Source of the DNA: Nonlabens spongiae
GTDB lineage: Bacteria > Bacteroidota > Bacteroidia > Flavobacteriales > Flavobacteriaceae
DNA length: 64,000 nucleotides
Reading direction: 5' to 3'
Assembly (NCBI RefSeq): GCF_002117125.1
Contig: NZ_CP019344.1
Span: forward strand, 682,001 to 746,000
Shown: in pieces, positions 1 through 7,520 of the stretch
How the letters are laid out: every line of letters begins with the position of its first letter
Numbering within the stretch: position 1 is the first letter of the stretch
Translations under genes and position numbers: made by a program
Notes under the pieces: generated by a model
What the model saw: only the letters and a program-made list of their open reading frames with translations
Databases searched by the model: none
What the model was told of the DNA's origin: nothing

Positions 1-1543
1 TCATCTGACCCTGATTTTGCAGGTGCTGGATATATTTATCCCAAACTAAGCTAAACTGCTCTTGTGAAAATGGCTCCTCTGGAAGGTTGTCCTGAGGGAT
101 TTTATGTTTTTGTTTCTTAGCCTTGACCTCTTTTTTATAGCTGATTCCCTTTAGTGAAGAATTACTGATCTTATTCTTGAGTCGCTCGTTGAGTTGCCTG
201 CGTTTTTCCTCTATTTCTTGAGTGCTGCTGTCTGATGGCTGGGAATATGATTCTGAGGCGTCAGCAACTGCTGATTTATGATCTGCATGTTGCTCGATTG
301 ATGAAGAAACGTCTACATTTTCTTGAGCTTCTATTGACGGTGGTTGCTCAGAGTTTGAAGGTGCAGCTTCTTCTTGAGGCGTAGAAGGTTGGGGTAGTTC
401 CTTTTTTGCCTCAGTTTGTTGAACAGGAGCTTGATCAAATGCCGTGGCAGGAATTATTTGGGTTACCTCATTTTTTTTTTCTCCATCGGTTGTGATGGAG
501 GCAAGTTGCATAAGCGTAAGTTCGATCAGCAGTCGTGGATTGCGACTCGATCGGTAGTCAAAGTCAGCTTTGTTTGAAATTTCTAAGGCGCGCCTCAGAA
601 AGCTCAGATCTGTTTTCTGGGACTGCTCGAGGTATTTCTTCTTGGTCACATCTGCAACCTCAAGCAAGCCTATTGTTTTTGGATCTTGACACACCATTAA
701 ATCTCTAAAATGAGTGGCAAGACCGCTGATGAAATGGTGTCCGTCAAAGCCCTTGGACATGATCACATCATAGTCCACTAAACATTGCGGAATGTTATTC
801 TCCAGAATCAAATCGGTAAACTTGAAGTAGGTATCGCGATCGAGAACATTCAAATTCTCCGTAACCGCCTGAACGGTCAATTCCTTTCCAGAAAAACTCA
901 CCACACGATCAAAAATGGAAAGCGAGTCACGCAAGGCGCCATCGGCTTTTTGAGCGATGATTTGTAACGCGTCTTCTTCGGCATTGATACCTTCTCTCTC
1001 GGCAATTCGCTTGAGGTGTTCCCTCATCGCACTTACCGTGATGCGCTTAAAGTCAAATATTTGACAACGAGAAAGTATGGTAGGAATAATTTTGTGTTTC
1101 TCCGTCGTTGCTAGGATGAAAATCGCATGCGCTGGAGGCTCTTCCAGTGTTTTAAGAAAAGCGTTAAAGGCAGCATTAGACAACATGTGCACCTCGTCAA
1201 TAATGTACACCTTATATTTTCCAACCTGTGGCGGGATACGTACCTGATCCACAATCGCCCTGATCTGATCCACACCGTTGTTAGATGCCGCATCCAGCTC
1301 AAAAATGTTGAATGCAAAATCCTCATCGGGATCAAAGTCGCCACTCTCGTGGTTGATTTTTTTGGCCAAAATACGCGCACAAGTCGTTTTACCTACACCG
1401 CGAGGTCCTGTGAATAGAAGTGCCTGTGCCAAGTGATTACTCTCGATGGCATTCTCCAGCGTTTTGGTAATGGCACTCTGACCCACTACATCTTCAAAGG
1501 TCTCGGGACGGTATTTACGAGCAGAAACAATAAATGGCTCCAT
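1..1543 (-). CDS. dnaX: DNA polymerase III subunit gamma/tau (5' part; continues past window start)
   Basis: Clamp-loader ATPase of the replicative polymerase. The protein begins MEPFIVSARKYRPETF and shows the Walker A motif GPRGVGKTT near residue 45, the Walker B box DEVHML, and the SRC sensor in LSRCQIFDF. The four-cysteine zinc module usual between Walker A and the FELDAAS stretch in proteobacterial DnaX is absent: the sequence runs from INHESGDFDPDEDF straight into FNIFELDAASNN, as I expect for Flavobacteria. After about residue 365 the protein becomes a low-complexity Pro/Gln/Ser/Glu linker, then a basic segment, and is still open at base 1. The start is the ATG at 1543. Divergent from rnpB, with about 260 nt between. 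Confidence 0.96.
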   Translation of the reverse strand, partial: MEPFIVSARKYRPETFEDVVGQSAITKTLENAIESNHLAQALLFTGPRGVGKTTCARILAKKINHESGDFDPDEDFAFNIFELDAASNNGVDQIRAIVDQVRIPPQVGKYKVYIIDEVHMLSNAAFNAFLKTLEEPPAHAIFILATTEKHKIIPTILSRCQIFDFKRITVSAMREHLKRIAEREGINAEEDALQIIAQKADGALRDSLSIFDRVVSFSGKELTVQAVTENLNVLDRDTYFKFTDLILENNIPQCLVDYDVIMSKGFDGHHFISGLATHFRDLMVCQDPKTIGLLEVADVTKKKYLEQSQKTDLSFLRRALEISNKADFDYRSSRNPRLLIELTLMQLASITTDGEKKNEVTQIIPATAFDQAPVQQTEAKKELPQPSTPQEEAAPSNSEQPPSIEAQENVDVSSSIEQHADHKSAVADASESYSQPSDSSTQEIEEKRRQLNERLKNKISNSSLKGISYKKEVKAKKQKHKIPQDNLPEEPFSQEQFSLVWDKYIQHLQNQGQM

Positions 1544-1620
1544 GGCGTCAAAGATACTTTGGCGATGGTCGTAATGTCAAAATTATGATCGGTTTTTATG
1601 AACAGAAAATTGTGGATGTG

Positions 1621-1680
1621 GTATGAGGGATTAGGTATGAGGGATTAGTGGATTTGGGGATTAGGGATGTGGGATTAGAG
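1621..1680. repeat. Degenerate heptamer tandem repeat
   Basis: Two exact 14-bp copies of GTATGAGGGATTAG (1621-1634 and 1635-1648) are followed by degenerate GGGATTAG-type units. All phases are multiples of seven bases. It lies in the dnaX-rnpB spacer and has no coding potential. It is one of several 7- to 8-mer arrays in intergenic DNA of this window. Confidence 0.75.
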
Positions 1681-1806
1681 ATGCGGTAATCAGTGGATGT
1701 TGAGTCTAGGCAGTTTGCAGTTGCGATAATAATTGTGTTTGAGAATAAATTTTGAAATGGTGATAAGGAATTATTTGTTGGTGGTAGGCTGCTATGAATA
1801 AAGAAC

Positions 1807-1814
1807 TAACTTTG
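1807..1814 (+). promoter_or_regulatory. -7 element (TAACTTTG) for rnpB
   Basis: TAACTTTG fits the Bacteroidota -7 consensus TAnnTTTG and lies just before the predicted 5' end of RNase P RNA (1819). A TTG at the usual 19-21 bp spacing is not present; the nearest TTG (1778-1780) is 26 bp away, so the -33 element is weak or absent. Confidence 0.55.
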
Positions 1815-1818
1815 CAGC

Positions 1819-2165
1819 GGCAGGCCGCCTTATCGCTGTCCGTTTTAGGCGGAGAGAGGAAAGTCCGGACACCGTAGGATACCATAGCGGCTAGCGGCCG
1901 TCGTTTTGTTTTTAAGGAAGCTGGAAATTATTCCGCTTTCGCGAAAGCGAGATAGGACAAGTGCAACAGAAAGCAAGTACAGGTTATGCTGTAGTGAAAC
2001 CAGGTAAACTCTATGGGGTGAAACGCCGCGTAAATCAGAGCTCGATCGCGATCCGTGCGATCTGAAGGGTAGGCGGTTTGAGGTCGTGAGTAATTGCGAT
2101 CCTAGATAAATGATAAGGAATCCGTTGTAGGGTTACAGAATCCGGCTTACAGGTCTGCCATTTTT
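1819..2165 (+). ncRNA. rnpB: RNase P RNA (class A)
   Basis: Catalytic RNA that matures tRNA 5' ends. The 5' universal block GAGGAAAGTCCGGAC (about 1856) and the 3' block ACAGAATCCGGCTTA (about 2136) are both present. The ends pair as P1: GGCAGGCC (1819-1826) with GGTCTGCC (2152-2159), with one G-U. A T-run (2161-2165) follows and may end transcription; it overlaps the stop codon of the convergent gene on the other strand. Oddity: a perfect copy of the dispersed palindrome CGCTTTCGCGAAAGCG lies inside the RNA at 1934-1949, in a region expected to be a peripheral stem. Confidence 0.96.
1934..1949. repeat. Dispersed palindrome CGCTTTCGCGAAAGCG, inside rnpB
   Basis: Perfect 16-bp palindrome within RNase P RNA, between the 5' and 3' conserved core blocks. 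In the transcript it would fold as a short self-complementary stem. Same sequence as the copies listed at 11784, 21268, 26113, 29834, 33098, 37949, 42112, 49819, 51879 and 55122. Confidence 0.95.
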
Positions 2166-2592
2166 ATAGCTCGATCAGTAAGGCTACATCCAGAATTACA
2201 ATCGCCGTCCATAAAATCACACGCAACCAATTTCTATGGGTAAGCTTTCTGCATACTGTCACATTGTGAGGCTCATCATCCAGCTTTTTGTGTAAAGGTA
2301 TGAAGATCAAAAAAGTAGAAATCCAGGTGAGCGCAACAAGAATCGCATAGCTGATATTCCATAACTGAAGCCCAGGTTTATAAATTATGAAATACCCAGC
2401 TAGAAAAACTTGAACAAACATCATGGGCGCCACGATAAAAGTCATGTTGCGCGCATACTTGCGGTGCCATTTGTGAAACGTGCTCGCAGCCAGAAACTCA
2501 AATCCCGGATAAATAAGCAACTGCACCATCCAGATCAGCACCATCAGACCAAAATCCACAGCAATGCGCAGCAATTCGACATATACATTCAT
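2164..2592 (-). CDS. Conserved four-helix membrane protein
   Basis: A 142-residue protein of unknown function with four hydrophobic segments (about residues 8-30, 50-70, 78-100 and 120-141). A motif, WMVQLLIYPGF, ends the first helix and is followed by the charged loop FHKWHRKYARN. I recognise the general type from flavobacterial genomes but cannot assign a reaction. It is the last gene of a three-gene operon: its ATG overlaps the stop of the DoxX-like gene (ATGA at 2589-2592), which suggests translational coupling. Its stop codon overlaps the T-run at the end of rnpB on the other strand. Confidence 0.85.
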   Translation of the reverse strand: MNVYVELLRIAVDFGLMVLIWMVQLLIYPGFEFLAASTFHKWHRKYARNMTFIVAPMMFVQVFLAGYFIIYKPGLQLWNISYAILVALTWISTFLIFIPLHKKLDDEPHNVTVCRKLTHRNWLRVILWTAIVILDVALLIEL

Positions 2593-2984
2593 AGTAGCTT
2601 GGTTTTGTTTTTAGAAATCGCATAAGCCCAGTAAAGGAGTAGGGGATGAATTACGAGCAAGCGCAACCACGCTACCCACGAAGGAATACAAAAGTCACCC
2701 GCACAACTGCCCAATTGAATAAAGTACACATGGGGAATTACAAAAACCAGCAGCATCGCAATGGTGCCGTAACCTGCTAAAGTTCTAGTAGTTTTGAATA
2801 CAGCTGCGATGGCGATGGCAATTTCTGCAATACCTGCGGCTTGATTCAGCAAGCTGGAGTCGCCTAGATATTTTGGAATGACTTGAATGTAAAAACCGGG
2901 TTGGATAAAATGCATCAAACCAGCCACGAGATAAAATACCACAAAGGCGATTAGTGAAAACTTTGACCTCATGACAATCGCCAT
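2589..2984 (-). CDS. DoxX-like family membrane protein
   Basis: A 131-residue, four-helix protein. The N-terminal stretch AGLMHFIQPGFYIQVIPKYL and the motif GIAEIAIAIA followed by TRTLAGYGTIAML match the DoxX/DoxD-like superfamily (small quinone- or redox-linked inner membrane proteins, mostly uncharacterised). Middle gene of an operon: it overlaps its upstream neighbour by 16 bases and its downstream neighbour by 4. Two ATGs are possible (codons 1 and 5, MAIVM); I kept the first. The role is inferred from family only. A similar small membrane protein recurs in the 33128-35460 operon. Confidence 0.85.
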   Translation of the reverse strand: MAIVMRSKFSLIAFVVFYLVAGLMHFIQPGFYIQVIPKYLGDSSLLNQAAGIAEIAIAIAAVFKTTRTLAGYGTIAMLLVFVIPHVYFIQLGSCAGDFCIPSWVAWLRLLVIHPLLLYWAYAISKNKTKLL

Positions 2985-3352
2985 TTATATTCGACGTGAA
3001 CTTTTCTCAAGATCAAGAAAAACGGAATCCACCAGATGAAATCGTTAGTGATAAGCGTATAGATAAATTCAAAGGGAACAATGTCCTGGAGGTAATTAAA
3101 AACAAATCCCACGGGACCAAAAATTTTACCCAAAAATCCCACAGCGACAATAGGCCAGTGGCGCATGGGATCGTAACTCGCCCACCAGTAACCTAGACCA
3201 TACACACCTATAACCATTCCCATTCCTTGCCAGACCATAGGATGATTGAGCGGTTCCATACCTACCAGTTCAAAGAAATTATTTGGGAAGAGAATCACCC
3301 ACGCGCCCCATAGAACATTGTAAATCGCCGCTAGTTTAAGTGTGAGCTTCAT
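2969..3352 (-). CDS. Conserved small integral membrane protein
   Basis: A 127-residue protein with four predicted helices. Features are an N-terminal LAAIYNVLWGAWVILFP, a central YGLGYWWASYDP, and GFLGKIFGPVGFVF before the last two helices. Related proteins occur in Bacteroidota and cyanobacteria and are sometimes labelled alkyl hydroperoxide reductase, for which I see no catalytic residues. First gene of the three-gene membrane operon (3352 to 2164). The function is unknown; the operon partners suggest a membrane redox or lipid role, but this is inference. Confidence 0.83.
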   Translation of the reverse strand: MKLTLKLAAIYNVLWGAWVILFPNNFFELVGMEPLNHPMVWQGMGMVIGVYGLGYWWASYDPMRHWPIVAVGFLGKIFGPVGFVFNYLQDIVPFEFIYTLITNDFIWWIPFFLILRKVHVEYKWRLS

Positions 3353-3407
3353 TTTTATCGTGTGGTCGGCTTGTCATCAAGTTACTTTCCTATTCATAAG
3401 GGAGAAG

Positions 3408-4049
3408 CTATTTTTTCCCCAGCAACCGTTCTACATTTTCTGTAATATCTTGATTAGAATGCTCGTGCAACCGGACGTATGCTTTACCATCAGGTTGTAG
3501 TATGAGAAAACCTCCGTAGGGGACATTTTCTGGAAATAATTGCTTTTCAAGCATTCTGTCTTTGTCTGCAGACCATGTAATATCCTTAATTTGAAAAGGC
3601 TCAAGATTTTTGAGGTCTGGAGAGTGAACCCACAGTCTGATAACATCACCTCGCTCTTCAATAATCTCGTTATATCGCTGGTTGAGAACATCCCATTTTG
3701 AATCTCCATCTATCTTACTGTTTGTGGCAGAAAGGTAACTGACTAAGAGATTTTTATCACGATCTAGTTCCTTACCGGTAATGCTTTCTAGATAGTTATA
3801 AATTTTAGATGTCTTAGAACTGTTAAGTTGTTCTTCTGATTGATAATTGATAAGGCGGTGTTCACTAGAATTTGAGCGTTCATAGTCTAATATGAAGTTT
3901 TTCAAGCGGTCATACTGAGATTCAAATTGCTCTTGCGTTATTTCATTTCCATCTACGTTGTAAAATTTATGTTTGTTTTGCGCATGAATTGTTTGTAGAC
4001 CCAGCGCCAGAAATAATACCGTGGTGAAGATTTTCATAATCGTATTCAT
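3408..4049 (-). CDS. Secreted protein of unknown function
   Basis: A 213-residue protein with a clear signal peptide (MNTIMKIFTTVLFLALGLQTIHA, cleavage before QNKHK). The mature part is hydrophilic and alpha/beta, with a C-terminal stretch (YGGFLILQPDGKAYVRLHEH) that looks like the end of a small thioredoxin-like or lipocalin-like fold. I find no Cys-x-x-Cys or other catalytic motif. It stands alone on the minus strand between the membrane operon and the epimerase gene. A start at the second Met (codon 5) is possible. Confidence 0.82.
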   Translation of the reverse strand: MNTIMKIFTTVLFLALGLQTIHAQNKHKFYNVDGNEITQEQFESQYDRLKNFILDYERSNSSEHRLINYQSEEQLNSSKTSKIYNYLESITGKELDRDKNLLVSYLSATNSKIDGDSKWDVLNQRYNEIIEERGDVIRLWVHSPDLKNLEPFQIKDITWSADKDRMLEKQLFPENVPYGGFLILQPDGKAYVRLHEHSNQDITENVERLLGKK

Positions 4050-4259
4050 TTTATTAACCAGTTAATCAATTTTTCTATTTATCACAATCCAGTCTAGCGA
4101 AGCATCGATGCAGCCCTAAAATTTGAGTGTTCCCTCAGCTATTGACCTTTTTTAAATGTAACAATGCCATTGTTTCTATTTTGTTAAACACAGTGAGGTT
4201 AAACAAATATTTATGAATTGGTAGGACAGTATCAATTAGAAGAAAACTTTAAATTTTCA

Positions 4260-4275
4260 CGCTTTCGCGAAAGCA
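4260..4275. repeat. Dispersed palindrome, 15 of 16 bases
   Basis: CGCTTTCGCGAAAGC followed by A in place of the last G. Intergenic, downstream of the epimerase gene and about 210 bp upstream of the secreted-protein gene. Confidence 0.9.
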
Positions 4276-4289
4276 TAAAAAGCAAAAAG

Positions 4290-5102
4290 CTAGGCGATAC
4301 TTGCAGCAACCACATCTTCTACCTTGAACTGAAGGTGTCTGGGAAGTAAGTTGTCCTTGGGTAGTACCGAAAGCTGTCGGTCCTCATTGGAATCAAAAAC
4401 ATGTTTCCAAGTCACCTGGTCGTAGCCTAAACCGGTCGCAAGCTCCTCATACAAATCGCTGTGGTGGATAAGGTCTGATGAACCCAGATGAAATACACCT
4501 CTCCGGCGGCGATTGATGATATAATGCAACTGCTGGACCAGTTTATCTATGTAGGTAGCGTTGATTACTACGTTTGGAAACACTTCGATAGGTTCATTAT
4601 CGGTCAAGAGTTTTTTGAGCTCCTTGACTTTAGGACTTTGAGCACCGAAGATCATCGGGATTCTCGCGATCACATATTTAGAGTTGGGCAATCGCAGCAA
4701 GGCATTTTCAATCTTAATTTTGAACCTGCCGTAAATGCTTTCTGAAAAGGTCTTGTCGTACTCGTAACTGGGATAGTTGGTAAAACGATCAAAAACATTG
4801 GCACTTGATAAGAAAAGGATGCGGCTGTCGTTTCTCATCACCCAGTTAATCAATTGCTGGTGCAGGTACAACTGGCCATTTACATTCCCTCTGATCGCGC
4901 TAACGATAAAGCGAGGCTTGAGTTGATCGAGTAGGGGAGCGATCTCCTCCGTCTCAAAATCAAACTGATGAAAATGCTGATTCTTCTCAAAAGAAGCGTT
5001 GTCCTTTGCATAAGTGGCATGCACGCTATAAAAAGGAGCAAGCTCCCTGTAGAGAGCTTGACCTATAAATCCACTACCGCCTATGATGAGAATCCTATTC
5101 AA
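4290..5102 (-). CDS. NAD(P)-dependent sugar epimerase/reductase-like protein (extended SDR)
   Basis: A 270-residue Rossmann-fold protein of the extended short-chain dehydrogenase type. The glycine-rich motif GGSGFIG is at residues 8-14. A Ser (LFLSSANVF) and a Y-x-x-x-K (YGRFK) supply the usual catalytic residues. The C-terminal half has the substrate-binding stretch found in dTDP-4-dehydrorhamnose reductase-like members (FHLGSSDLIHHSDLYEELA). The substrate is not predictable. It lies 6 bases downstream of gcvT on the same strand and is probably cotranscribed, although no metabolic link is evident. Confidence 0.85.
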   Translation of the reverse strand: MNRILIIGGSGFIGQALYRELAPFYSVHATYAKDNASFEKNQHFHQFDFETEEIAPLLDQLKPRFIVSAIRGNVNGQLYLHQQLINWVMRNDSRILFLSSANVFDRFTNYPSYEYDKTFSESIYGRFKIKIENALLRLPNSKYVIARIPMIFGAQSPKVKELKKLLTDNEPIEVFPNVVINATYIDKLVQQLHYIINRRRRGVFHLGSSDLIHHSDLYEELATGLGYDQVTWKHVFDSNEDRQLSVLPKDNLLPRHLQFKVEDVVAASIA

Positions 5103-5108
5103 TAAGTT

Positions 5109-6191
5109 TTATTTTTTATAAAATGGAAATTTCACCACCGTTGCTGGCATTAGTTTCTTACGAATCTGAATGTAAATTTTGTTGTCGGGCACGGCGGCGT
5201 AAGGTGGCACATAACCCATACCTATTCCTTTGTTGAGTGAAGGAGACATGGTTCCACTGGTCACGATTCCCAGTGCATTTCCATCAGCGTCTTTGATTTC
5301 ATAACTGCCTCGAGGGATTGCTTTATCGTCCATGACAAAACCAATCAGTTTTCTATGAACTCCATTTAGCTTATGATCCTTGAGCTGCTCGTGGTTGACG
5401 AACTCTTTAGTGAATTTAGTTACCCAGCCTAAACCAGCTTCATAAGGCGAGGTAGTCTCGTTGATGTCGTTACCGTACAGACAATAGCCCATTTCCAGTC
5501 TCAAGGTATCGCGTGCCGCAAGACCTATGGGTTTGATCCCGTAGGAATCACCCGCTTCCATAACCTTATTCCAAACCTGCTTGACCTCAGAGTTCTTACA
5601 ATAAATCTCAAAACCACCAGAACCGGTGTAACCCGTCGCGCTGATGATCACATGCTCGATTCCAGCAAAATCACCAACCTCAAAATGATAGAACTTGATC
5701 GCCCTCAAATCAACTGATGTAAGCGATTGCATCGCCTCAACTGCTTTGGGACCTTGTATTGCCAGCAGACTATAATCGTCTGACAGGTTTTTCATCTCAG
5801 CGTTCATGGTATTGTGCTTAGAGATGTGCTCCCAGTCCTTATCGATATTTGACGCGTTCACAACGAGAAGGTATATATCTTCATGAACACGATAAACGAT
5901 CATGTCGTCCACGATGCCGCCAGTTTCATTGGGTAGATAGGCATATTGTGCGCGACCCACAGTTAGCTTTGAAGCGTCGTTTGAAGAAACCTTTTGCACC
6001 AATTCCAGCGCGTGCTCACCCTTGATCAGAAATTCGCCCATATGCGAAACATCAAAAACCCCCAAGTCATTCCTGACTGTGTGGTGTTCTATGTTCACGC
6101 CCTCATATTGAACAGGCATATTAAAACCAGCGAAAGGAACCATTTTGGCACCCAGCGACTCATGAATTTTGGTAAGCGCGGTATTCTTCAT
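5109..6191 (-). CDS. gcvT: Glycine cleavage system T protein (aminomethyltransferase)
   Basis: Transfers the methylene unit from aminomethylated H-protein to tetrahydrofolate, releasing ammonia. About 360 residues, the usual family length. Conserved features: KMVPFAGFNMPVQY near the start, VFDVSHMGEF, SNDASKL, GYTGSGGFEIY and GLAARDTLRLEMGY, and a C-terminal barrel with IPRGSYEI and GYVPP. I place the start at MKNTALTK (6191) rather than at the in-frame ATG two codons earlier. A good promoter lies just upstream (6211-6241). H and P proteins are not in the window. Confidence 0.97.
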   Translation of the reverse strand: MKNTALTKIHESLGAKMVPFAGFNMPVQYEGVNIEHHTVRNDLGVFDVSHMGEFLIKGEHALELVQKVSSNDASKLTVGRAQYAYLPNETGGIVDDMIVYRVHEDIYLLVVNASNIDKDWEHISKHNTMNAEMKNLSDDYSLLAIQGPKAVEAMQSLTSVDLRAIKFYHFEVGDFAGIEHVIISATGYTGSGGFEIYCKNSEVKQVWNKVMEAGDSYGIKPIGLAARDTLRLEMGYCLYGNDINETTSPYEAGLGWVTKFTKEFVNHEQLKDHKLNGVHRKLIGFVMDDKAIPRGSYEIKDADGNALGIVTSGTMSPSLNKGIGMGYVPPYAAVPDNKIYIQIRKKLMPATVVKFPFYKK

Positions 6192-6210
6192 CCTCATTAT
6201 TTAGTGCGCG

Positions 6211-6241
6211 CAAAGGTATTGTTTAAAAAAGGTCTGTCCAA
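6211..6241 (-). promoter_or_regulatory. Promoter of gcvT (TTG-N20-TACCTTTG)
   Basis: On the minus strand TACCTTTG (6218 to 6211) matches the Bacteroidota -7 consensus TAnnTTTG, and TTG (6241 to 6239) sits 20 bp upstream, in the spacing expected for the -33 element. This places transcription start only about 10-15 bases before the gcvT ATG. Confidence 0.65.
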
Positions 6242-6318
6242 CCGTGTTCACGTGGCATTAACGGGTGAGGATTTTAGGTTTTTTTGCGCTGGGAGTTTGT
6301 GGGTGAAAAAGATGTTTT

Positions 6319-6334
6319 CGCTTTCGCGAAAGAA
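6319..6334. repeat. Dispersed palindrome, 14 of 16 bases
   Basis: CGCTTTCGCGAAAG followed by AA instead of CG. It lies between the gcvT promoter and the RAYT fragment. The self-complementary core CTTTCGCGAAAG is intact. Confidence 0.85.
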
Positions 6335-6396
6335 AGGTATTTACGAGCACTTTTGAACTCAAATTAACTTGCAAGGATTAGATAAATTAAACTAAG

Positions 6397-6511
6397 GCTG
6401 GCGTGGAGTTACTTAACCTCTCACGCCTGTAAACACATCAATCCAGTTGACCGTGGCAAAACACACAAAAAACGCACCCTCTGGATTTTTAAACTTGTAT
6501 TTGCGGCTCAT
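6397..6511 (-). pseudogene. N-terminal fragment of a REP-associated transposase (RAYT), joined to a truncated REP
   Basis: From the ATG at 6511 the minus strand reads MSRKYKFKNPEGAFF, then VCFATVNWIDVFT, the typical opening of a Y1 REP-associated transposase. It breaks off after about 28 codons into unrelated sequence and a stop at 6413. The break abuts GGCTGGCGTGGAGTTAC (6397-6413), a truncated, inverted REP. The fragment is clearly homologous to the N-terminus of the RAYT pseudogene at 6867-7424, so this is either a partial duplication or the remnant of a second copy. Confidence 0.75.
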
Positions 6512-6556
6512 GATTTAAAGATAGCATATTGAGGTAATACCTTCATTCGTTGGGAT

Positions 6557-6589
6557 GGTGGACACGGAGTGCAACTCCGCGCCAGCGAG
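6557..6589 (+). repeat. REP element, copy 1
   Basis: A 33-bp element opening GGTGGACACGGAGTGCAACT and ending CGCCAGCGAG. It contains the hairpin CGGAGT-GCA-ACTCCG. It is identical, apart from one base, to the copy at 7465-7497, and inverted relative to the copy at 6821-6853. It lies next to RAYT remnants. Confidence 0.85.
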
Positions 6590-6800
6590 GAGTTTTACTT
6601 AGAACCCAATGCGTAGTATTTTCCGTTAAAAACGCTTCTGCTTCATTAAAAAACAATATGTTGCTCATATCCGGAAAAGTTATTTTTAATAAAAAAATCA
6701 ATATGGTAAGTACTAAAAAGTCTATGAAGGTGGCGTATAGCCGAGTGGTAAATTTTGCTGTTGAAAATATATCTTGCGTTCTAAGCATTGTTTGTTTCAT
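6590..6800 (-). pseudogene. N-terminal fragment of an RDD-family membrane protein
   Basis: Minus-strand sequence encodes about 70 residues: a short polar start, then TAKFTTRLYATFIDFLVLTI and a second hydrophobic stretch. R-x-x-A-x-x-I-D is the hallmark of RDD-domain membrane proteins, which normally have two or three more helices. The frame runs directly into REP copy 1 (its last 17 codons would be REP-derived), so the gene has been cut by the REP. The fragment is trapped between two inverted REPs. Confidence 0.6.
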
Positions 6801-6820
6801 ATTTGAGTCAGTATTCTATA

Positions 6821-6853
6821 CGCTGGCGCGGAGTTGCACTCCGTGTCCCACAC
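6821..6853 (-). repeat. REP element, copy 2 (inverted)
   Basis: CGCTGGCGCGGAGTTGCACT and following bases are the reverse complement of REP copy 1. Together with 6557-6589 it forms an inverted pair about 230 bp apart, the arrangement seen in REP doublets. Confidence 0.85.
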
Positions 6854-6866
6854 ACCAAATTAAGCA

Positions 6867-7424
6867 TTACTCCATAAATCCCACAAGATCAATCTCAATC
6901 TCAGCTGGCAAATCAGCATAGTTGCGTGCGCTACTGTATTTCCATACAATGGGTCTCGTAACAAATCCTGATTCTACTGGATTGTTATGAATATAATCCA
7001 GTTTCTGTTTGATGACTTTAGGGCTCCATAACTCAATAGGCTTGTTGTGATGCTGCCAGAATTGGTGTTTCGCTTTATTGCCATTCTTTATTGCAGCTCT
7101 CTTCATCATCCATAGCATCCAGTCGCGTCTACTTTCTTGAACGTTGTTTTGGATGGCTTTGTTGACACTTCGAGCTGTATATCTTTTGAAGTTTTTTAAT
7201 AATGACTGCGGGTCTGAGTTTTGATCTCTAAAAATCATATGAACATGACTGGGCATAACGCAGAAGGCAAAACAATCCATGTTTTTCTCTGCGCGGCAAT
7301 AGGAAATAGAGTCGGTAATGATGCTCTTGTAATTCTCTCACGTAAACACATCGATCCAATTGACCGTCGCAAAAGAAACAAAATACGCACGCTCTAAATT
7401 TTTTAACTTGTATTTGCGGCTAAT
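6867..7424 (-). pseudogene. Decayed REP-associated tyrosine transposase (Y1, RAYT)
   Basis: Single-strand DNA transposase of the IS200/IS605-related RAYT family, which acts on REP hairpins. The frame runs ISRKYKLKNLERAYF, FATVNWIDVFT, then a TGA stop (7338-7340) where homologues have Arg, then ENYKSIITDSISYCRAEKN and the HUH motif in MPSHVHMIF. Tyr in KLDYIHNNPVESG is the likely nucleophile. The expected ATG start is ATT (7422-7424), with an in-frame TAA two codons upstream. A shorter product from the Met at 7280 would keep HUH and Tyr but lack the first beta-strand. Flanked by REP copies 2 and 3. Confidence 0.85.
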
Positions 7425-7464
7425 GAATTAAAGATAGCTCTTTAAAACCTTTTTAATCAGGGCT

Positions 7465-7497
7465 GGTGGACACGGAGTGCAACTCCGCGCCGGCGAG
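7465..7497 (+). repeat. REP element, copy 3
   Basis: 33 bp, the same as REP copy 1 with one difference (CGCCGGCGAG instead of CGCCAGCGAG at the end). It lies upstream of the decayed RAYT start and downstream of the next gene's stop codon. Confidence 0.85.
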
Positions 7498-7520
7498 GGC
7501 AGCCTCTATTGAAGAATATT

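Noticed and set aside
5994..6356. A 120-codon plus-strand frame across the gcvT start
   Set aside because: Overlaps gcvT and its promoter on the other strand, and has no recognisable protein features.
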